Below, piece by piece: positions 50,980 to 59,496 of a DNA stretch of 64,000 nt. Numbering within the stretch: position 1 is the stretch's first letter; each line of letters opens with the position of its first letter. The position numbers and the translations under genes are program-made. The notes under the pieces are model-generated. The model was given only the letters and a program-made list of their open reading frames with translations, had not been told where the DNA came from and ran no database searches. Origin of the DNA: UMGS1883 sp045636425. Lineage in GTDB: Bacteria > Bacillota > Clostridia > UMGS1883. Location: positions 1-64,000 of the forward strand of contig JAZTXM010000014.1 in the NCBI GenBank assembly GCA_045636425.1, given 5' to 3'.

Positions 50980-51456
50980 TTAACGAGCAATGTAAAATGC
51001 CAGTGCTACCATAGCGGCAGCCAAAACACATACGCCGATAAAAAGCTTTCCGATGATGCTTCCGCGTCTCAGTTTACCTGCTACCTTTAAATAGTAGTAA
51101 GCCTGTGCAAGAATGAATGCACAGCCAAGTGCAAGATAATTTAAAGGAAACGACTTTATCGGATTGATGAACTGAATGGTGAATGAAGAAAGGAAAACAT
51201 AAAGGCACATCGCACAGTAAAGGTAGAAGCCCTTCTTTTCCTTATATGCACTCCATATAGCACACACCATTGCCCCGCCTAAAGAGGTCCAGCGAACGAT
51301 ACCGATAAGGCTCAATGCTCCCAAAACGGTTGCCGAATTTGACATCATCTGTTTTATAAATAAAAGTAACAACCCATATAAAAGTACGCACGTTGTGAAA
51401 AGTACAGTCTTATTACTGAGTCTTTCTTTTTCTTGCTTGCTAAGCTGTGTTTTCAT
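50980..51456 (-). CDS. Hypothetical four-helix membrane protein, 158 aa
   Basis: I do not recognise a family. The product has a charged cytoplasmic N-terminus (MKTQLSKQEKERLSNK) and four predicted transmembrane helices, including TVLFTTCVLLYGLLLLFI and FIGVCVLAAAMVALAFYIA. It starts behind a CGGAGGG-like ribosome site (GAGGGAT on the minus strand). It stands alone between the convergent terminator and a 135-bp gap before the next minus-strand gene. Confidence 0.7.
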   Translation of the reverse strand: MKTQLSKQEKERLSNKTVLFTTCVLLYGLLLLFIKQMMSNSATVLGALSLIGIVRWTSLGGAMVCAIWSAYKEKKGFYLYCAMCLYVFLSSFTIQFINPIKSFPLNYLALGCAFILAQAYYYLKVAGKLRRGSIIGKLFIGVCVLAAAMVALAFYIAR

Positions 51457-51591
51457 TTTATCCCTCCGAAGTATTTAATTCAATAGTATTTAATCTTCTA
51501 TATTTTACAATGTGTAGCTAAAAAAGTCAATGGTTTTAGTGAAAAATTAACAGAACTTACACATTTTGTTGTTTCTTGCACAGTCTTAATG

Positions 51592-52641
51592 CTATTTATA
51601 AAAGCGTTCTTTTATCTCGTCAAAAAAGCCGTCAGCCATTTTAAAGTTCATTGCCGACACGTAAAAAGCCTCCAGCTCATCGTGAAGAAATTTTGCATCG
51701 GATATAAGCTTACCGCCCTCCGAAAGAAGCTCTGCCGCCTTTTTCAGCCGTTTTTCCATACTCCGGGCCATCGGGATGAAGGAGTAGAATTTTGATGCAT
51801 CTATTTTTTCATCACCGTCAAATTTCAGAAAATCGTTTGATCTGAGCAGGGCAATACGGCTTTTAGGGAAAATAATGTGGTCAATTTTTTCGGGATTTAA
51901 GGAGCAGGGACAGAGAATAATTTCCTCATTTTTCAAAACAGAACATTCATACACTGTTTTAAAGATATAGTCTGCAAATCCGCCGTAATTATCATGGATT
52001 ACATATGTTTTGTCAGAGTACAGGTGCGGAGTATTGTAAAATGCCTTAATCTCACCTGTGGTTACTGCACTTAAAAGCCGCCTTTTTTCCTTAAATTCTT
52101 TTCCGCCTTTAAGCATAGATACTATTTCCTCGGAGGTTTTGGATGCGGCGTGTTTATCAACGCATTTTCCAGAAAGATAGCTGTTTTCATCAAGCAGTGC
52201 CGCCGCCGCCCTGATGTATGAGCAAGCGCCCTTGTGACAATCCCCGATTGTCTCCGTAAGCTTTTCTATATTATCGGTGTTTTCGGAAAGCTTACCCGTG
52301 TCCCACATATCTCCCGTATACATAATGTGCCCTCGTGCACCGGGAATACGGGGGTCAAGAGTGTGGGGCGATGTTCCGTCCATAATCGCAAACCCTGCCG
52401 TATAATCTATGACGGCATCAAGGGACTCAGGGTCAGAGGCACAGGGGATTATTTCCACAAAGTTTCCTTTGTAAGCAGCATGCTTAAGGACTCTTTTCAT
52501 AAGGGAGGATTTTCCGCTTCCGGGACCTCCTTTTAATATCAGAAGCTGTAAGCTACTTGATTTTTCCTGCAATCCGTCAAAATAGGAAACAAAGCCCTTT
52601 GCCGAATTTGCACCGAGGAAAAAACTTGGTGTTTCGTTCAT
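51592..52641 (-). CDS. P-loop ATPase, PRK06851-like
   Basis: The 349-aa protein has a P-loop GGPGSGKSSLMKRV at about residues 38-51, an IIPCASDPESLDAVID segment and MDGTSPHTLDPRIPGARG. A similar second half lacks a clear P-loop (HDNYGGFADYIFKTV, LCPCSLNPEKIDHIIFP), suggesting an internal duplication with one degenerate copy, as in the PRK06851 family. Function is not established. It starts behind AAGGAG, 18 bp from the edge of the 277-bp element. Confidence 0.72.
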   Translation of the reverse strand: MNETPSFFLGANSAKGFVSYFDGLQEKSSSLQLLILKGGPGSGKSSLMKRVLKHAAYKGNFVEIIPCASDPESLDAVIDYTAGFAIMDGTSPHTLDPRIPGARGHIMYTGDMWDTGKLSENTDNIEKLTETIGDCHKGACSYIRAAAALLDENSYLSGKCVDKHAASKTSEEIVSMLKGGKEFKEKRRLLSAVTTGEIKAFYNTPHLYSDKTYVIHDNYGGFADYIFKTVYECSVLKNEEIILCPCSLNPEKIDHIIFPKSRIALLRSNDFLKFDGDEKIDASKFYSFIPMARSMEKRLKKAAELLSEGGKLISDAKFLHDELEAFYVSAMNFKMADGFFDEIKERFYK

Positions 52642-52659
52642 TATACATCATCTCCTTGC

Positions 52660-52936
52660 TAGGCATAAAGTAGCCGAATCCGATATGGTTTAAAAACAGA
52701 AATTTCGCATAATACTGCAGAAAATCCTTCAAATATACGACAGTATTATTCTTGAATTTTCTTTGTCTTATAGCAAAATTTCTTGTTTTTAAACTCTTCG
52801 ACCTTAAACGCAGGAAAATTTGATATGATTTTTGTGCGGAGGACGAAGATAGGCTGTCGCCTTTCGAGGACGACAAATAAAAAGAATACAAATTTAACAA
52901 GTTTAAGGCATATTGGATTCGACTCCTTTATGCCTA
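52660..52936. mobile_element. 277-bp palindromic element, copy 2 (MITE-like)
   Basis: The ends form a terminal inverted repeat of about 26 bp with three mismatches: TAGGCATAAAG at the left (52660-52670) and CTTTATGCCTA at the right (52926-52936), again with TA at each border. An inner inverted repeat GTTTAAAAACA/TGTTTTTAAAC encloses about 100 bp. The core with CTCTTCGAC, AAATTTGATATGATTTTTG, TGCGGAGGACG and GACGACAAA aligns with copy 1. Length and orientation relative to the downstream minus-strand gene are the same as in copy 1. Confidence 0.65.
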
Positions 52937-52981
52937 TTATATGCAAAAAGATAATTTTTTGTCTTACAGACTTATTGCAAT

Positions 52982-53011
52982 AAAAAAGCGGCAGAATATT
53001 TATTCTGCCGC
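52982..53011 (-). terminator. Terminator of the secreted protein gene
   Basis: On the minus strand GCGGCAGAA pairs with TTCTGCCGC (52988-53011) and is followed by six T. Confidence 0.85.
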
Positions 53012-53018
53012 CCTGCTT

Positions 53019-54875
53019 TTAAATACCGTCTACAATAACAGGTTTATCATTATCTTCTTTTTTGTTTTCTTCGGTGTCGGGAAGAACGTCCGCTTTTTCA
53101 GAGGGAATAGTGGGAATAACAATCTCCTCCTCGAAAGTCTCATAAGCGTTTGCATCCGATACGAGGCTGTAAAAATCTCTGCCTGTGTCAGTATTTACAT
53201 ACCATACCACCTTGCCGTCTTTTTCGATGGGCTTACAGCTTTCGGAGAGCATTCCCGTGGTGGAAAGGGTTTTCCCGATTTGATTTCCGTCTTTATCAAT
53301 AAAGGCAAAGCACATTTTTTCGCTTTCCTCGCTGTAATCGGAGAACTGCTGCCACAGCACTATAAAATTGCCGTCACTAAGCTTCACTATATAAGGCACA
53401 CTGCCCGTAAGAGCCACTCCCGTGTATCGTGCGAGGCAGGTGTGTTTTTGCTCCCAGGTGTTTTTATCCGTCCACAGAAGATATATATCACGGTTTTCTC
53501 GGTCGATACCGTCTATGTTTACATTGCTGTAGCCTGTAGGAAGGCTGTGGTCTATTGTGCTGATGGGGACAAGGTAGCCTGTGGGGGAAACCTCTAAATT
53601 TCCGATCATTGCACCTGTGCAGTTTGCACCCAGGGGGCCGCCTACATTAAATATTGACTGTGTATGAATAATTTTTCCTTCAAAATCAAGCTCCTGCAAA
53701 AATGCCCCCCGAATCGGTGCCGCATCGGAATAGTTTGCGGTAATAAGCCTGCCATCATCAATTCTCACAAGCTCCCGAAAGGCATGGCTTGTATGATTGT
53801 ACTGGAATTTTCCCAGCATATTGCTTACCTGCCAAGTATGCTTATCTATAACAACGGTAAGCTGTGTCTGGGGAGCACTCCCGTTTTCATCAGGGTATTG
53901 GGTGCGTGATGTGTGCAAAACGAGGTATCTCTCGTCCTCATACATCTCTCCCGAAGATGCATCAAAGGGGACGGAGGTTTTGCAGTTGCTGACTGAAACC
54001 TCGCTGATTTTCACGAAATTTTTGTCGTAAATAACGATTCTTATTACCTCTCTTGAATTATCGCACATTAGATTTTCCTGCCCGAAAGCGATGTAATTAA
54101 AATCCTTTCCGAAATACAGCCCTCCAAACAGAGGAAGTTCCTTTTGTATGGCAAAGGAATTTTTAAGATTAAAGCTTTCGTCGTAGGTTTCAATATTTAT
54201 ATGCTCCGAAATTTCCACCGCCATATATTCGCCGTCCCCTGTGAATGTAAGGTGGCTTTTTTGGGGGGACGCCCATCTTGCAAAGGTCTCGCTTTTTGTA
54301 ATTACGGACTCGTCGGCACCAAGAGTTCTTGCTGACGTTGTTTTAACCGCAGTGGGTAAAATCTTTTTCCCCTCCGTATAAATGTTTACGGTGCGTCCGG
54401 ATTCATCCCAGGAGTAAGTGCCTGTGTGCTTTGCCAGCTCATCCGTGTAAATACAGGTGAATCCCCCTATGTTAAAGCTTTCAACCACCTGTGTGCCGAC
54501 ATAGGTTTTGATGTCAGAGTACAAAACGTTCATAATGGGAGTTCCCACAGGCTTTGATGAGGTATCGGCATCAAAATGGAAAAAGTCACGCTGATTGTCT
54601 TTACCCCCCTTGGGAGAGATTGACAAAGCCCTGTCCTCCTCACTGTAGCTCACATAATATCCAACGCCGCAGGCATTAAGATTTTCTGCAACTACGGCAG
54701 TTCTGCCTGCGATATTGAAGGACGGCACACGGATGCCGTCTATATATGTGACAATGTCTGTAGAAAGCACCTTTCCGATAACATCGCCCACGTTATATGC
54801 AAAGGAATTTGTAAAACATGCTCCCGATAAGAAAGCTACCGAAAGAGCAGAAGATAATATCTTTTTAAAATTCAT
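53019..54875 (-). CDS. Large secreted protein with two stalk-type repeats
   Basis: The 618-aa protein has a signal peptide (MNFKKILSSALSVAFLSGAC, cleavage near residue 27), then two repeats of about 75 aa resembling the copper-amine-oxidase-like stalk domain: TDIVTYIDGIRVPSFNIAGR with ALSISPKGG, and SDIKTYVGTQVVESFNIGGF with TVNIYTEG. From about residue 190 the sequence is beta-rich with repeated aromatic strand patterns, probably a propeller-like domain, and it ends in an acidic tail. It is likely cell-surface or extracellular; no enzyme motif is visible. It has its own promoter and terminator. Confidence 0.72.
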   Translation of the reverse strand: MNFKKILSSALSVAFLSGACFTNSFAYNVGDVIGKVLSTDIVTYIDGIRVPSFNIAGRTAVVAENLNACGVGYYVSYSEEDRALSISPKGGKDNQRDFFHFDADTSSKPVGTPIMNVLYSDIKTYVGTQVVESFNIGGFTCIYTDELAKHTGTYSWDESGRTVNIYTEGKKILPTAVKTTSARTLGADESVITKSETFARWASPQKSHLTFTGDGEYMAVEISEHINIETYDESFNLKNSFAIQKELPLFGGLYFGKDFNYIAFGQENLMCDNSREVIRIVIYDKNFVKISEVSVSNCKTSVPFDASSGEMYEDERYLVLHTSRTQYPDENGSAPQTQLTVVIDKHTWQVSNMLGKFQYNHTSHAFRELVRIDDGRLITANYSDAAPIRGAFLQELDFEGKIIHTQSIFNVGGPLGANCTGAMIGNLEVSPTGYLVPISTIDHSLPTGYSNVNIDGIDRENRDIYLLWTDKNTWEQKHTCLARYTGVALTGSVPYIVKLSDGNFIVLWQQFSDYSEESEKMCFAFIDKDGNQIGKTLSTTGMLSESCKPIEKDGKVVWYVNTDTGRDFYSLVSDANAYETFEEEIVIPTIPSEKADVLPDTEENKKEDNDKPVIVDGI

Positions 54876-54907
54876 TGGTATTTCCTCCGAAAAAATTATT
54901 ACATCTT

Positions 54908-54936
54908 ATTGTAGCATATAAAGAAAATATCTTCAA
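54908..54936 (-). promoter_or_regulatory. Promoter of the secreted protein gene
   Basis: TTGAAG and TACAAT on the minus strand are separated by 17 bp. Confidence 0.7.
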
Positions 54937-54972
54937 CTGTTTTAAGGAAAAATTAATAATCAACCAATAAAC

Positions 54973-55001
54973 TTGACTTATATGTACAAAAATGGTAAAA
55001 T
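54973..55001 (+). promoter_or_regulatory. thyA-folA promoter
   Basis: TTGACT (54973-54978) and TAAAAT (54996-55001), spacing 17. Its start point lies downstream of the open frame's first codon (54992), which supports the later ATG for thyA. Confidence 0.78.
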
Positions 55002-55027
55002 TACAGAGTGAAAGCGAGGTAAAAACC

Positions 55028-55858
55028 ATGAGCTATGCTGATATCGTATTTAAACAAAATTGTGAGGATATACTAAATCACGGATATTCCGATGAGCTTC
55101 TGGACGTGCGTCCCGTATGGGAGGACGGAGCCAAGGCACATACGGTTAAAAAGTTCTGTATTGTAAACAGATACAATCTTCAGGAGGAATTTCCCGTTAT
55201 CACCCTTAGAAAAACAAATCTTAGTGCTGCCGTAGACGAGCTTTTATGGATATGGCAGAAAAAGAGCAATAATATTAAAGACCTTTCCAGCCATATATGG
55301 GATTCGTGGGCTGATGAAAGCGGCTCCATAGGAAAGGCATACGGGTATCAGCTTGGGGTAAAGCATAAGTATAAGGAAGGCGAGTTCGACCAGGTGGACA
55401 GAGTTTTGTTTGACCTTAAGAATAACCCCCAGAGCAGAAGAATTATGACTAATATATACAATCATAATGACCTTCACGAAATGGGACTTTATCCTTGTGC
55501 TTATTCTGTAACCTTTAACGTAAGCGGCGATACATTAAACGCAATTTTAAACCAGCGTTCACAGGATATGCTTACAGCTAATAACTGGAATGTATGCCAG
55601 TATGCCGTCCTGGTGCATATGATGGCACAGGTAAGCGGACTTAAAGCAGGGGAGCTTGTTCATGTAATTGCCGATGCACATATTTATGACAGGCATATTC
55701 CTCTTGTGGAAGAAATCCTTTCTAAAACTCCTTACGATGCACCCGAGTTTGTAATGGATAAATCAATTGATGATTTTTACAAATTCGGCGTAGACAGCTT
55801 TAGGTTTGAGAATTATAATTTCCACACGCTGGGTAAAAAAATCCCCGTTGCTATATAA
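55028..55858 (+). CDS. thyA: Thymidylate synthase (ThyA family)
   Basis: The 276-aa enzyme methylates dUMP using methylene-tetrahydrofolate. The ATG at 55028 follows GAGG and the promoter. The catalytic cysteine is in GLYPCAYSVTFNV (near residue 160), where most ThyA have PCH; a PCxY form is also found in the Bacillus subtilis ThyA/phage phi3T type, to which this looks closer. LNQRSQDMLTANNWNVCQYA (dUMP and fold motifs) and HVIADAHIYDRHI are present. It is followed 13 bp later by folA, which regenerates its folate product. Confidence 0.92.
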   Translation: MSYADIVFKQNCEDILNHGYSDELLDVRPVWEDGAKAHTVKKFCIVNRYNLQEEFPVITLRKTNLSAAVDELLWIWQKKSNNIKDLSSHIWDSWADESGSIGKAYGYQLGVKHKYKEGEFDQVDRVLFDLKNNPQSRRIMTNIYNHNDLHEMGLYPCAYSVTFNVSGDTLNAILNQRSQDMLTANNWNVCQYAVLVHMMAQVSGLKAGELVHVIADAHIYDRHIPLVEEILSKTPYDAPEFVMDKSIDDFYKFGVDSFRFENYNFHTLGKKIPVAI

Positions 55859-55871
55859 AGAGGTATGTATT

Positions 55872-56363
55872 ATGAAAATGATAGTTTGCGTTTCGGAAAA
55901 CTGGGGAATAGGAAAAGATAACAATCTGCTTTTTTCGCTTCCTCCCGACATGAAATTCTTTCGTGAAACCACACTGGGGAAAGTAGTAATTATGGGTAGA
56001 GGCACTCTTGACTCCTTTCCCGGCGGAAAGCCCCTTAAAAACAGAACAAATGTTGTTTTAACACGTGATAAGAACTTTGTCCGCGAGGACGCCGTTGTTT
56101 TTAATTCCAAGGAGGAAATCCTTAATTACGTTAAAGATTTTCCCACGGATGATGTTTTTGTAATAGGCGGCGGGCAGATTTACGAAATGTTCAGAGGCGA
56201 TTGCGATGAAGCCATTGTTACAAAGGTCAGGGAAGTTCGCCCCTGTGACACTTTCCTTTTCAATATAGATGAGGACAAGGTCTGGACACTTTACAGCGAA
56301 AGCGATTTAATGGAATACGAGGGAACAAAATTTTCCTTCTGCGTATACAGAAAAACAAAATAA
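55872..56363 (+). CDS. folA: Dihydrofolate reductase
   Basis: The ATG at 55872 gives a normal 163-aa enzyme; upstream codons overlap thyA. MIVCVSENWGIGKDNNLLFS, the LPPDMKFFRETT substrate region, VIMGRGTLDSFPG and VIGGGQIYEMF (NADPH site) are all present. It reduces the dihydrofolate released by ThyA. Confidence 0.93.
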   Translation: MKMIVCVSENWGIGKDNNLLFSLPPDMKFFRETTLGKVVIMGRGTLDSFPGGKPLKNRTNVVLTRDKNFVREDAVVFNSKEEILNYVKDFPTDDVFVIGGGQIYEMFRGDCDEAIVTKVREVRPCDTFLFNIDEDKVWTLYSESDLMEYEGTKFSFCVYRKTK

Positions 56364-56371
56364 TCACTCTC

Positions 56372-56399
56372 TTGACAAATTTGCCAAAGGGAGTATAAT
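56372..56399 (+). promoter_or_regulatory. Promoter of the zinc-ribbon gene
   Basis: TTGACA (56372-56377) and TATAAT (56394-56399), both consensus, with 16-bp spacing. Confidence 0.75.
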
Positions 56400-56433
56400 A
56401 CATATAAATAACATACAGAAAGGCGGTTTTTTT

Positions 56434-56643
56434 ATGTTTTGTCCCAAATGCGGTAAAATCAATTCTGATAACAATAAGGAGTGCAGCGGCTGCGGAACAC
56501 CTCTTAGTAAAAATGCTCCCGAAAGCTCCTCAAAAAAGGGAAAAGCTTGGAAAATTGCGGTTATTTTAGTCATTGTTGTTGTAGCTGTGGCAGTTTTAAT
56601 TCTTAGCGGATGTGCGGCACCCGACAAGGATATGTCTTTTTAA
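56434..56643 (+). CDS. Zinc-ribbon single-span membrane protein, 69 aa
   Basis: Residues 3-21 form a zinc ribbon (FCPKCGKI and ECSGCGTPL), followed by a Lys/Ser linker and one transmembrane helix (WKIAVILVIVVVAVAVLIL) and a short polar tail. Such small proteins are common in Clostridia with no known role. It starts behind AAAGGCGG with its own promoter and is probably co-transcribed with the LtaS-like gene 12 bp downstream. Confidence 0.75.
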   Translation: MFCPKCGKINSDNNKECSGCGTPLSKNAPESSSKKGKAWKIAVILVIVVVAVAVLILSGCAAPDKDMSF

Positions 56644-56655
56644 GAAGGTGTTTTT

Positions 56656-58761
56656 TTGAAAAAATCTAATCAAAATCAGGAAAAGGCGGTTTCCCCGTTA
56701 AAAAGATTCTTTTTGTTTCTGGGGAAAGCACTCAGAGAGCATCCGCTGATTTTTTTCCTTGTGCTCAGTGTGCTTGAAAACTTTACAATTGAAAGCTTGA
56801 GCAGGCATAGCGTGGTGGAAGGCTTTGAACATATCATGGGGCATCCCTTGGTATTTATTTATAATTCCCTTATAATAATGTTCACTCTTTCGTTCGCACT
56901 TCTTTTCAGAAGACGTCTGTTCGGAACGGTTCTTTTTTCCATGCCCTGGATTATCTGCGGCTTCATTAACAGCGTTATTCTTACCTATAGGGTAACGCCG
57001 CTGGGAGCAATAGATTTTCAGATTGCAAGATTCAGTTTGATACTTATGTATCTTAGTCCTGTTCAGCGTATTATGCTGTATGTGGGAGTAGGGCTGTTTA
57101 TTGTTTCTATCATTTCCCTGTGGCTCCTTGGTCCCAAGGTTACAGGGAAGATGCACTACGGAAAAAATACCGCCGCAATAGCAGGCAGTCTGGCGGCCGT
57201 CATGGTTATGACAGGGATTGCACATCAGTTCAAAATTTTAAGCACGGACTTTGGTAATCTTGTGGGTGCCTATGATAATTACGGCTTTGTATACTGCTTT
57301 ACCAGCAGTATTATTGATAACGGCATCGATAAACCCGATGACTACAGCCAAAAGAGCGTGGAGGAAATTTTGTCAGAGCTTCCCGAAACTAATGGGACAG
57401 AGGAAATGATAAAGCCTGACGTAGTGCTGATTCAGCTTGAATCCTTTATTGATGCAAAGAATTTTAAGGATATGACTTTTTCCGACGACCCTGCACCCAT
57501 TTTCTCGTATCTTCGGGAAAATTATTCAACGGGGCGTCTGGAGGTTCCCTCCTTTGGCGGTGGCACTGCAAACACGGAGTTTGAGGTTTTGACAGGCATG
57601 AACCTTGACTACTTCGGTGCAGGCGAATATCCTTATAAGACGATACTTTTGGAAGAAACTTGTGAAACTATGGCGTACAACCTTAAAGAGCTTGGTTACA
57701 GTGCCCATGCAATTCATAACCATACAGGTAATTTCTACGACAGAGACAAGGTGTATCCCAATATGGGATTTGACAGTTTCCAGTCTAAGGAATACATGTA
57801 TGATTACGACACAACCTATTACGATTGGTGTAAGGATGCGGTTCTTACAAAGGAGATTATGACTGCCCTTACCTATACGGACGAGGAAAATGGAATTACT
57901 GCCGACAAACCCCGATTTGTGTGGACAGTTTCCGTGCAGGGGCATGGTGCATATCCTACAGAGCCTATTGAGGGCGTAGATACGGTAATAGAAATCGAGA
58001 GCAAGAGCTTTACAGAGGAAGAAATGTGTTCTCTGGAATATTATATAAACCAGCTCTATGAGATGGATATGTTCCTGGGCAACCTCATTGCAGCACTTGA
58101 AGAGCGTGGAAAGCCCACAATGTTGATAGCATACGGCGACCATCTTCCTGCTCTTAATATACAGCCCGAGGATCTTCAGTCGGGTCACATCTACAAGACA
58201 GAATATGTAACATGGAATAACTTTGGCCTGGAGAAGCAAGACCGTGACCTTCGAACCTACGAGCTTCAGGGACAGATAATGCAGCAGCTCGGCTATAACA
58301 ACGGGAACATGGTAAAGCTTCATCAGCTTAAAAGCAGTGAAAACTCCTCACTTTCAGAAAAGGAATTTCAAAGACAGATTAAGTATCTGGCGTATGACAT
58401 GCTTTACGGAGACAATTTCCAGTTTGGCGGAGAGAAACCATATTTACCCGTAGAAATGAGAATGGGAACGCTTCCCATTACCGTGTCGGGACTTAAAGTC
58501 ATGGAAAACATTGTGTATGTCCAGGGAGAAGGCTTTACTACAAAGAGTAAAATTTTTGTAAACGGCGAAAAGCAAGATACCGTGATGCTCAGTCAGTACA
58601 GTCTTATGGCAAAAGATGTAGTGCTTAAGGCAGGAGATGAGATAACTGTAGGCCAGGCTTCCAGTAAAAAAGAGGTTCTCAGCTACTCAGACCCCATCAT
58701 TTATGAGGAGGAACTGCACATGATACCTGCTTCGCAGGAGCAGGCAGAAATTAAAAACTGA
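56656..58761 (+). CDS. LtaS-like membrane phosphoglycerol transferase/sulfatase
   Basis: The 701-aa protein starts at TTG 56656 and has five predicted N-terminal transmembrane helices (to about residue 195), then an extracellular sulfatase-fold domain. VVLIQLESFID holds the metal Glu, GGTANTEFEVLTGM (about 300) the catalytic Thr, and QGHGAYP and YGDHLPALN further metal ligands. This is the LTA synthase pattern; it may build lipoteichoic acid or transfer phosphoglycerol to another glycopolymer. The C-terminal beta region (about 600-690, LPITVSGLKVMENIVYVQGE) is an extra domain beyond typical LtaS. Confidence 0.88.
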   Translation: MKKSNQNQEKAVSPLKRFFLFLGKALREHPLIFFLVLSVLENFTIESLSRHSVVEGFEHIMGHPLVFIYNSLIIMFTLSFALLFRRRLFGTVLFSMPWIICGFINSVILTYRVTPLGAIDFQIARFSLILMYLSPVQRIMLYVGVGLFIVSIISLWLLGPKVTGKMHYGKNTAAIAGSLAAVMVMTGIAHQFKILSTDFGNLVGAYDNYGFVYCFTSSIIDNGIDKPDDYSQKSVEEILSELPETNGTEEMIKPDVVLIQLESFIDAKNFKDMTFSDDPAPIFSYLRENYSTGRLEVPSFGGGTANTEFEVLTGMNLDYFGAGEYPYKTILLEETCETMAYNLKELGYSAHAIHNHTGNFYDRDKVYPNMGFDSFQSKEYMYDYDTTYYDWCKDAVLTKEIMTALTYTDEENGITADKPRFVWTVSVQGHGAYPTEPIEGVDTVIEIESKSFTEEEMCSLEYYINQLYEMDMFLGNLIAALEERGKPTMLIAYGDHLPALNIQPEDLQSGHIYKTEYVTWNNFGLEKQDRDLRTYELQGQIMQQLGYNNGNMVKLHQLKSSENSSLSEKEFQRQIKYLAYDMLYGDNFQFGGEKPYLPVEMRMGTLPITVSGLKVMENIVYVQGEGFTTKSKIFVNGEKQDTVMLSQYSLMAKDVVLKAGDEITVGQASSKKEVLSYSDPIIYEEELHMIPASQEQAEIKN

Positions 58762-58767
58762 CAAACA

Positions 58768-58814
58768 AACCGGGCTAATAAAGTCTATTAACGGCTTTAA
58801 TGGCTCGGTTTTCA
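58768..58814 (+). terminator. Terminator of the LtaS-like gene
   Basis: 58768-58783 pairs with 58795-58810 at 15 of 16 positions (one mismatch, some G-T), followed by TTTTC. Confidence 0.75.
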
Positions 58815-58853
58815 GCATTTTATGCTCTTTTTAAAAAAATTTAAATTTTTTAC

Positions 58854-58882
58854 TTGACAACTAAGCTTTCTTTGGTTATAAT
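58854..58882 (+). promoter_or_regulatory. tRNA-Pro promoter
   Basis: A perfect consensus promoter: TTGACA (58854-58859), 17 bp, TATAAT (58877-58882). Confidence 0.9.
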
Positions 58883-58897
58883 AGTCGAGTAGCATAT

Positions 58898-58974
58898 CTG
58901 GGTGTAGCGCAGTTTGGTAGCGTGCTTGAATGGGGTTCAAGAGGCCGGGAGTTCAAGTCTCCCCACTCAGACCA
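58898..58974 (+). tRNA. tRNA-Pro (anticodon GGG), CCA encoded
   Basis: The 77-nt gene folds as a cloverleaf: acceptor CTGGGTG/CACTCAG, anticodon stem CTTGA/TCAAG around ATGGGGT (anticodon GGG, followed by G37), and T arm GGGAG-TTCAAGT-CTCCC. The CCA end is encoded at 58972-58974. Confidence 0.95.
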
Positions 58975-58983
58975 ACAAAAAAA

Positions 58984-59008
58984 GGAAGCTTATAAGCTTC
59001 CTTTTTTT
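58984..59008 (+). terminator. tRNA-Pro terminator
   Basis: A perfect palindrome with GGAAGCTTA and TAAGCTTCC (58984-59001) is followed by seven T. Confidence 0.88.
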
Positions 59009-59016
59009 ATTGGTCA

Positions 59017-59107
59017 GTGAAATTTGCCTGCGGCAAGTGAAATAGCTTCGCTGTGAAATACACTTCGTGTATGAAATATGCCTTGCGGCATGTGAACGGG
59101 CAAATTT
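59017..59107. repeat. Chained-hairpin array 2 (GTGAAAT linker)
   Basis: A constant (G/A)TGAAAT linker (59017-59023, 59037-59043, 59053-59059, 59071-59077, with a partial copy at 59092) separates four hairpins with unrelated stems: TTGCC/GGCAA, AGC/GCT, ACAC/GTGT and ATGCC/GGCAT. AAATTTGCC (59021-59029 region) can instead pair with GGCAAATTT (59099-59107), closing the array. The design equals array 1 with a different linker. Confidence 0.8.
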
Positions 59108-59183
59108 TATTTCGCATTTTGTGGCAGCAAAATATTACACTTGAGATGCAGGAGGATGCTACGCCTGCCAAATAACCACGTCT

Positions 59184-59214
59184 AAAGCACGTCGCTGTTT
59201 GACGTGCTTTTCTT
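59184..59214 (+). terminator. Terminator upstream of RNA B
   Basis: AAAGCACGTC (59184-59193) and GACGTGCTTT (59201-59210) form a perfect 10-bp hairpin followed by TCTT. No gene is evident in 59108-59183, so it may end readthrough from the tRNA and array. Confidence 0.75.
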
Positions 59215-59227
59215 ATACAAAAAATTG

Positions 59228-59256
59228 TTGTAAAATATCTTTTCCTGTGGTATTAT
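59228..59256 (+). promoter_or_regulatory. Promoter of leader RNA B
   Basis: TTGTAA (59228-59233) and TATTAT (59251-59256), spacing 17. The -10 box ends six bases before the GCCAAG that opens RNA B, the same geometry as RNA A. Confidence 0.68.
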
Positions 59257-59260
59257 TAAA

Positions 59261-59416
59261 TTGCCAAGGTCATTTGAATAATTTCTATAGCAAGTGTGCA
59301 TTTTATTACGGTAAAAATGCATGCTCTGTTTTGTTACACTTGTTATAGGAGTTTACAAATGGCTTGGCGGCTGGAGCGATGCGTTTTTCGGCGTGTGGCT
59401 TCGGTCGCACGCTTTT
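59261..59416 (+). ncRNA. Structured leader RNA B with intrinsic terminator
   Basis: The closing stem pairs GCCAAG and CATTTG (59263-59276) with CAAATG and CTTGGC (59356-59368). Inside are a 13-bp stem (CTATAGCAAGTGT with ACACTTGTTATAG, one G-T pair) and an apical GCATTTT/AAAATGC hairpin. The tail GGCGGCTGGAGCGATGCGTT with TTT aligns with that of RNA A (GGCG, CT, GGAG, TGCGTTTTT). A 9-bp TTCG-loop hairpin GCGTGTGGC/GTCGCACGC and six T follow. Stem sequences differ from RNA A while pairing is kept, which supports a conserved structure. It lies about 80 nt upstream of the stalk-domain gene. Confidence 0.65.
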
Positions 59417-59496
59417 TTAATTCTGTCACAGGAGGTGAATTTAGGCATATATACAGAGAAGTGTGCATATAATTTTACATTAAGGAGATGTTTTAC

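Noticed and set aside
52660..52936. Insertion sequence
   Set aside because: At 277 bp with no transposase fragment it can at most be a non-autonomous element.
59108..59183. Nine-codon frame between array 2 and RNA B
   Set aside because: The AGGAGG overlaps the ATG directly and the peptide is too short to support.
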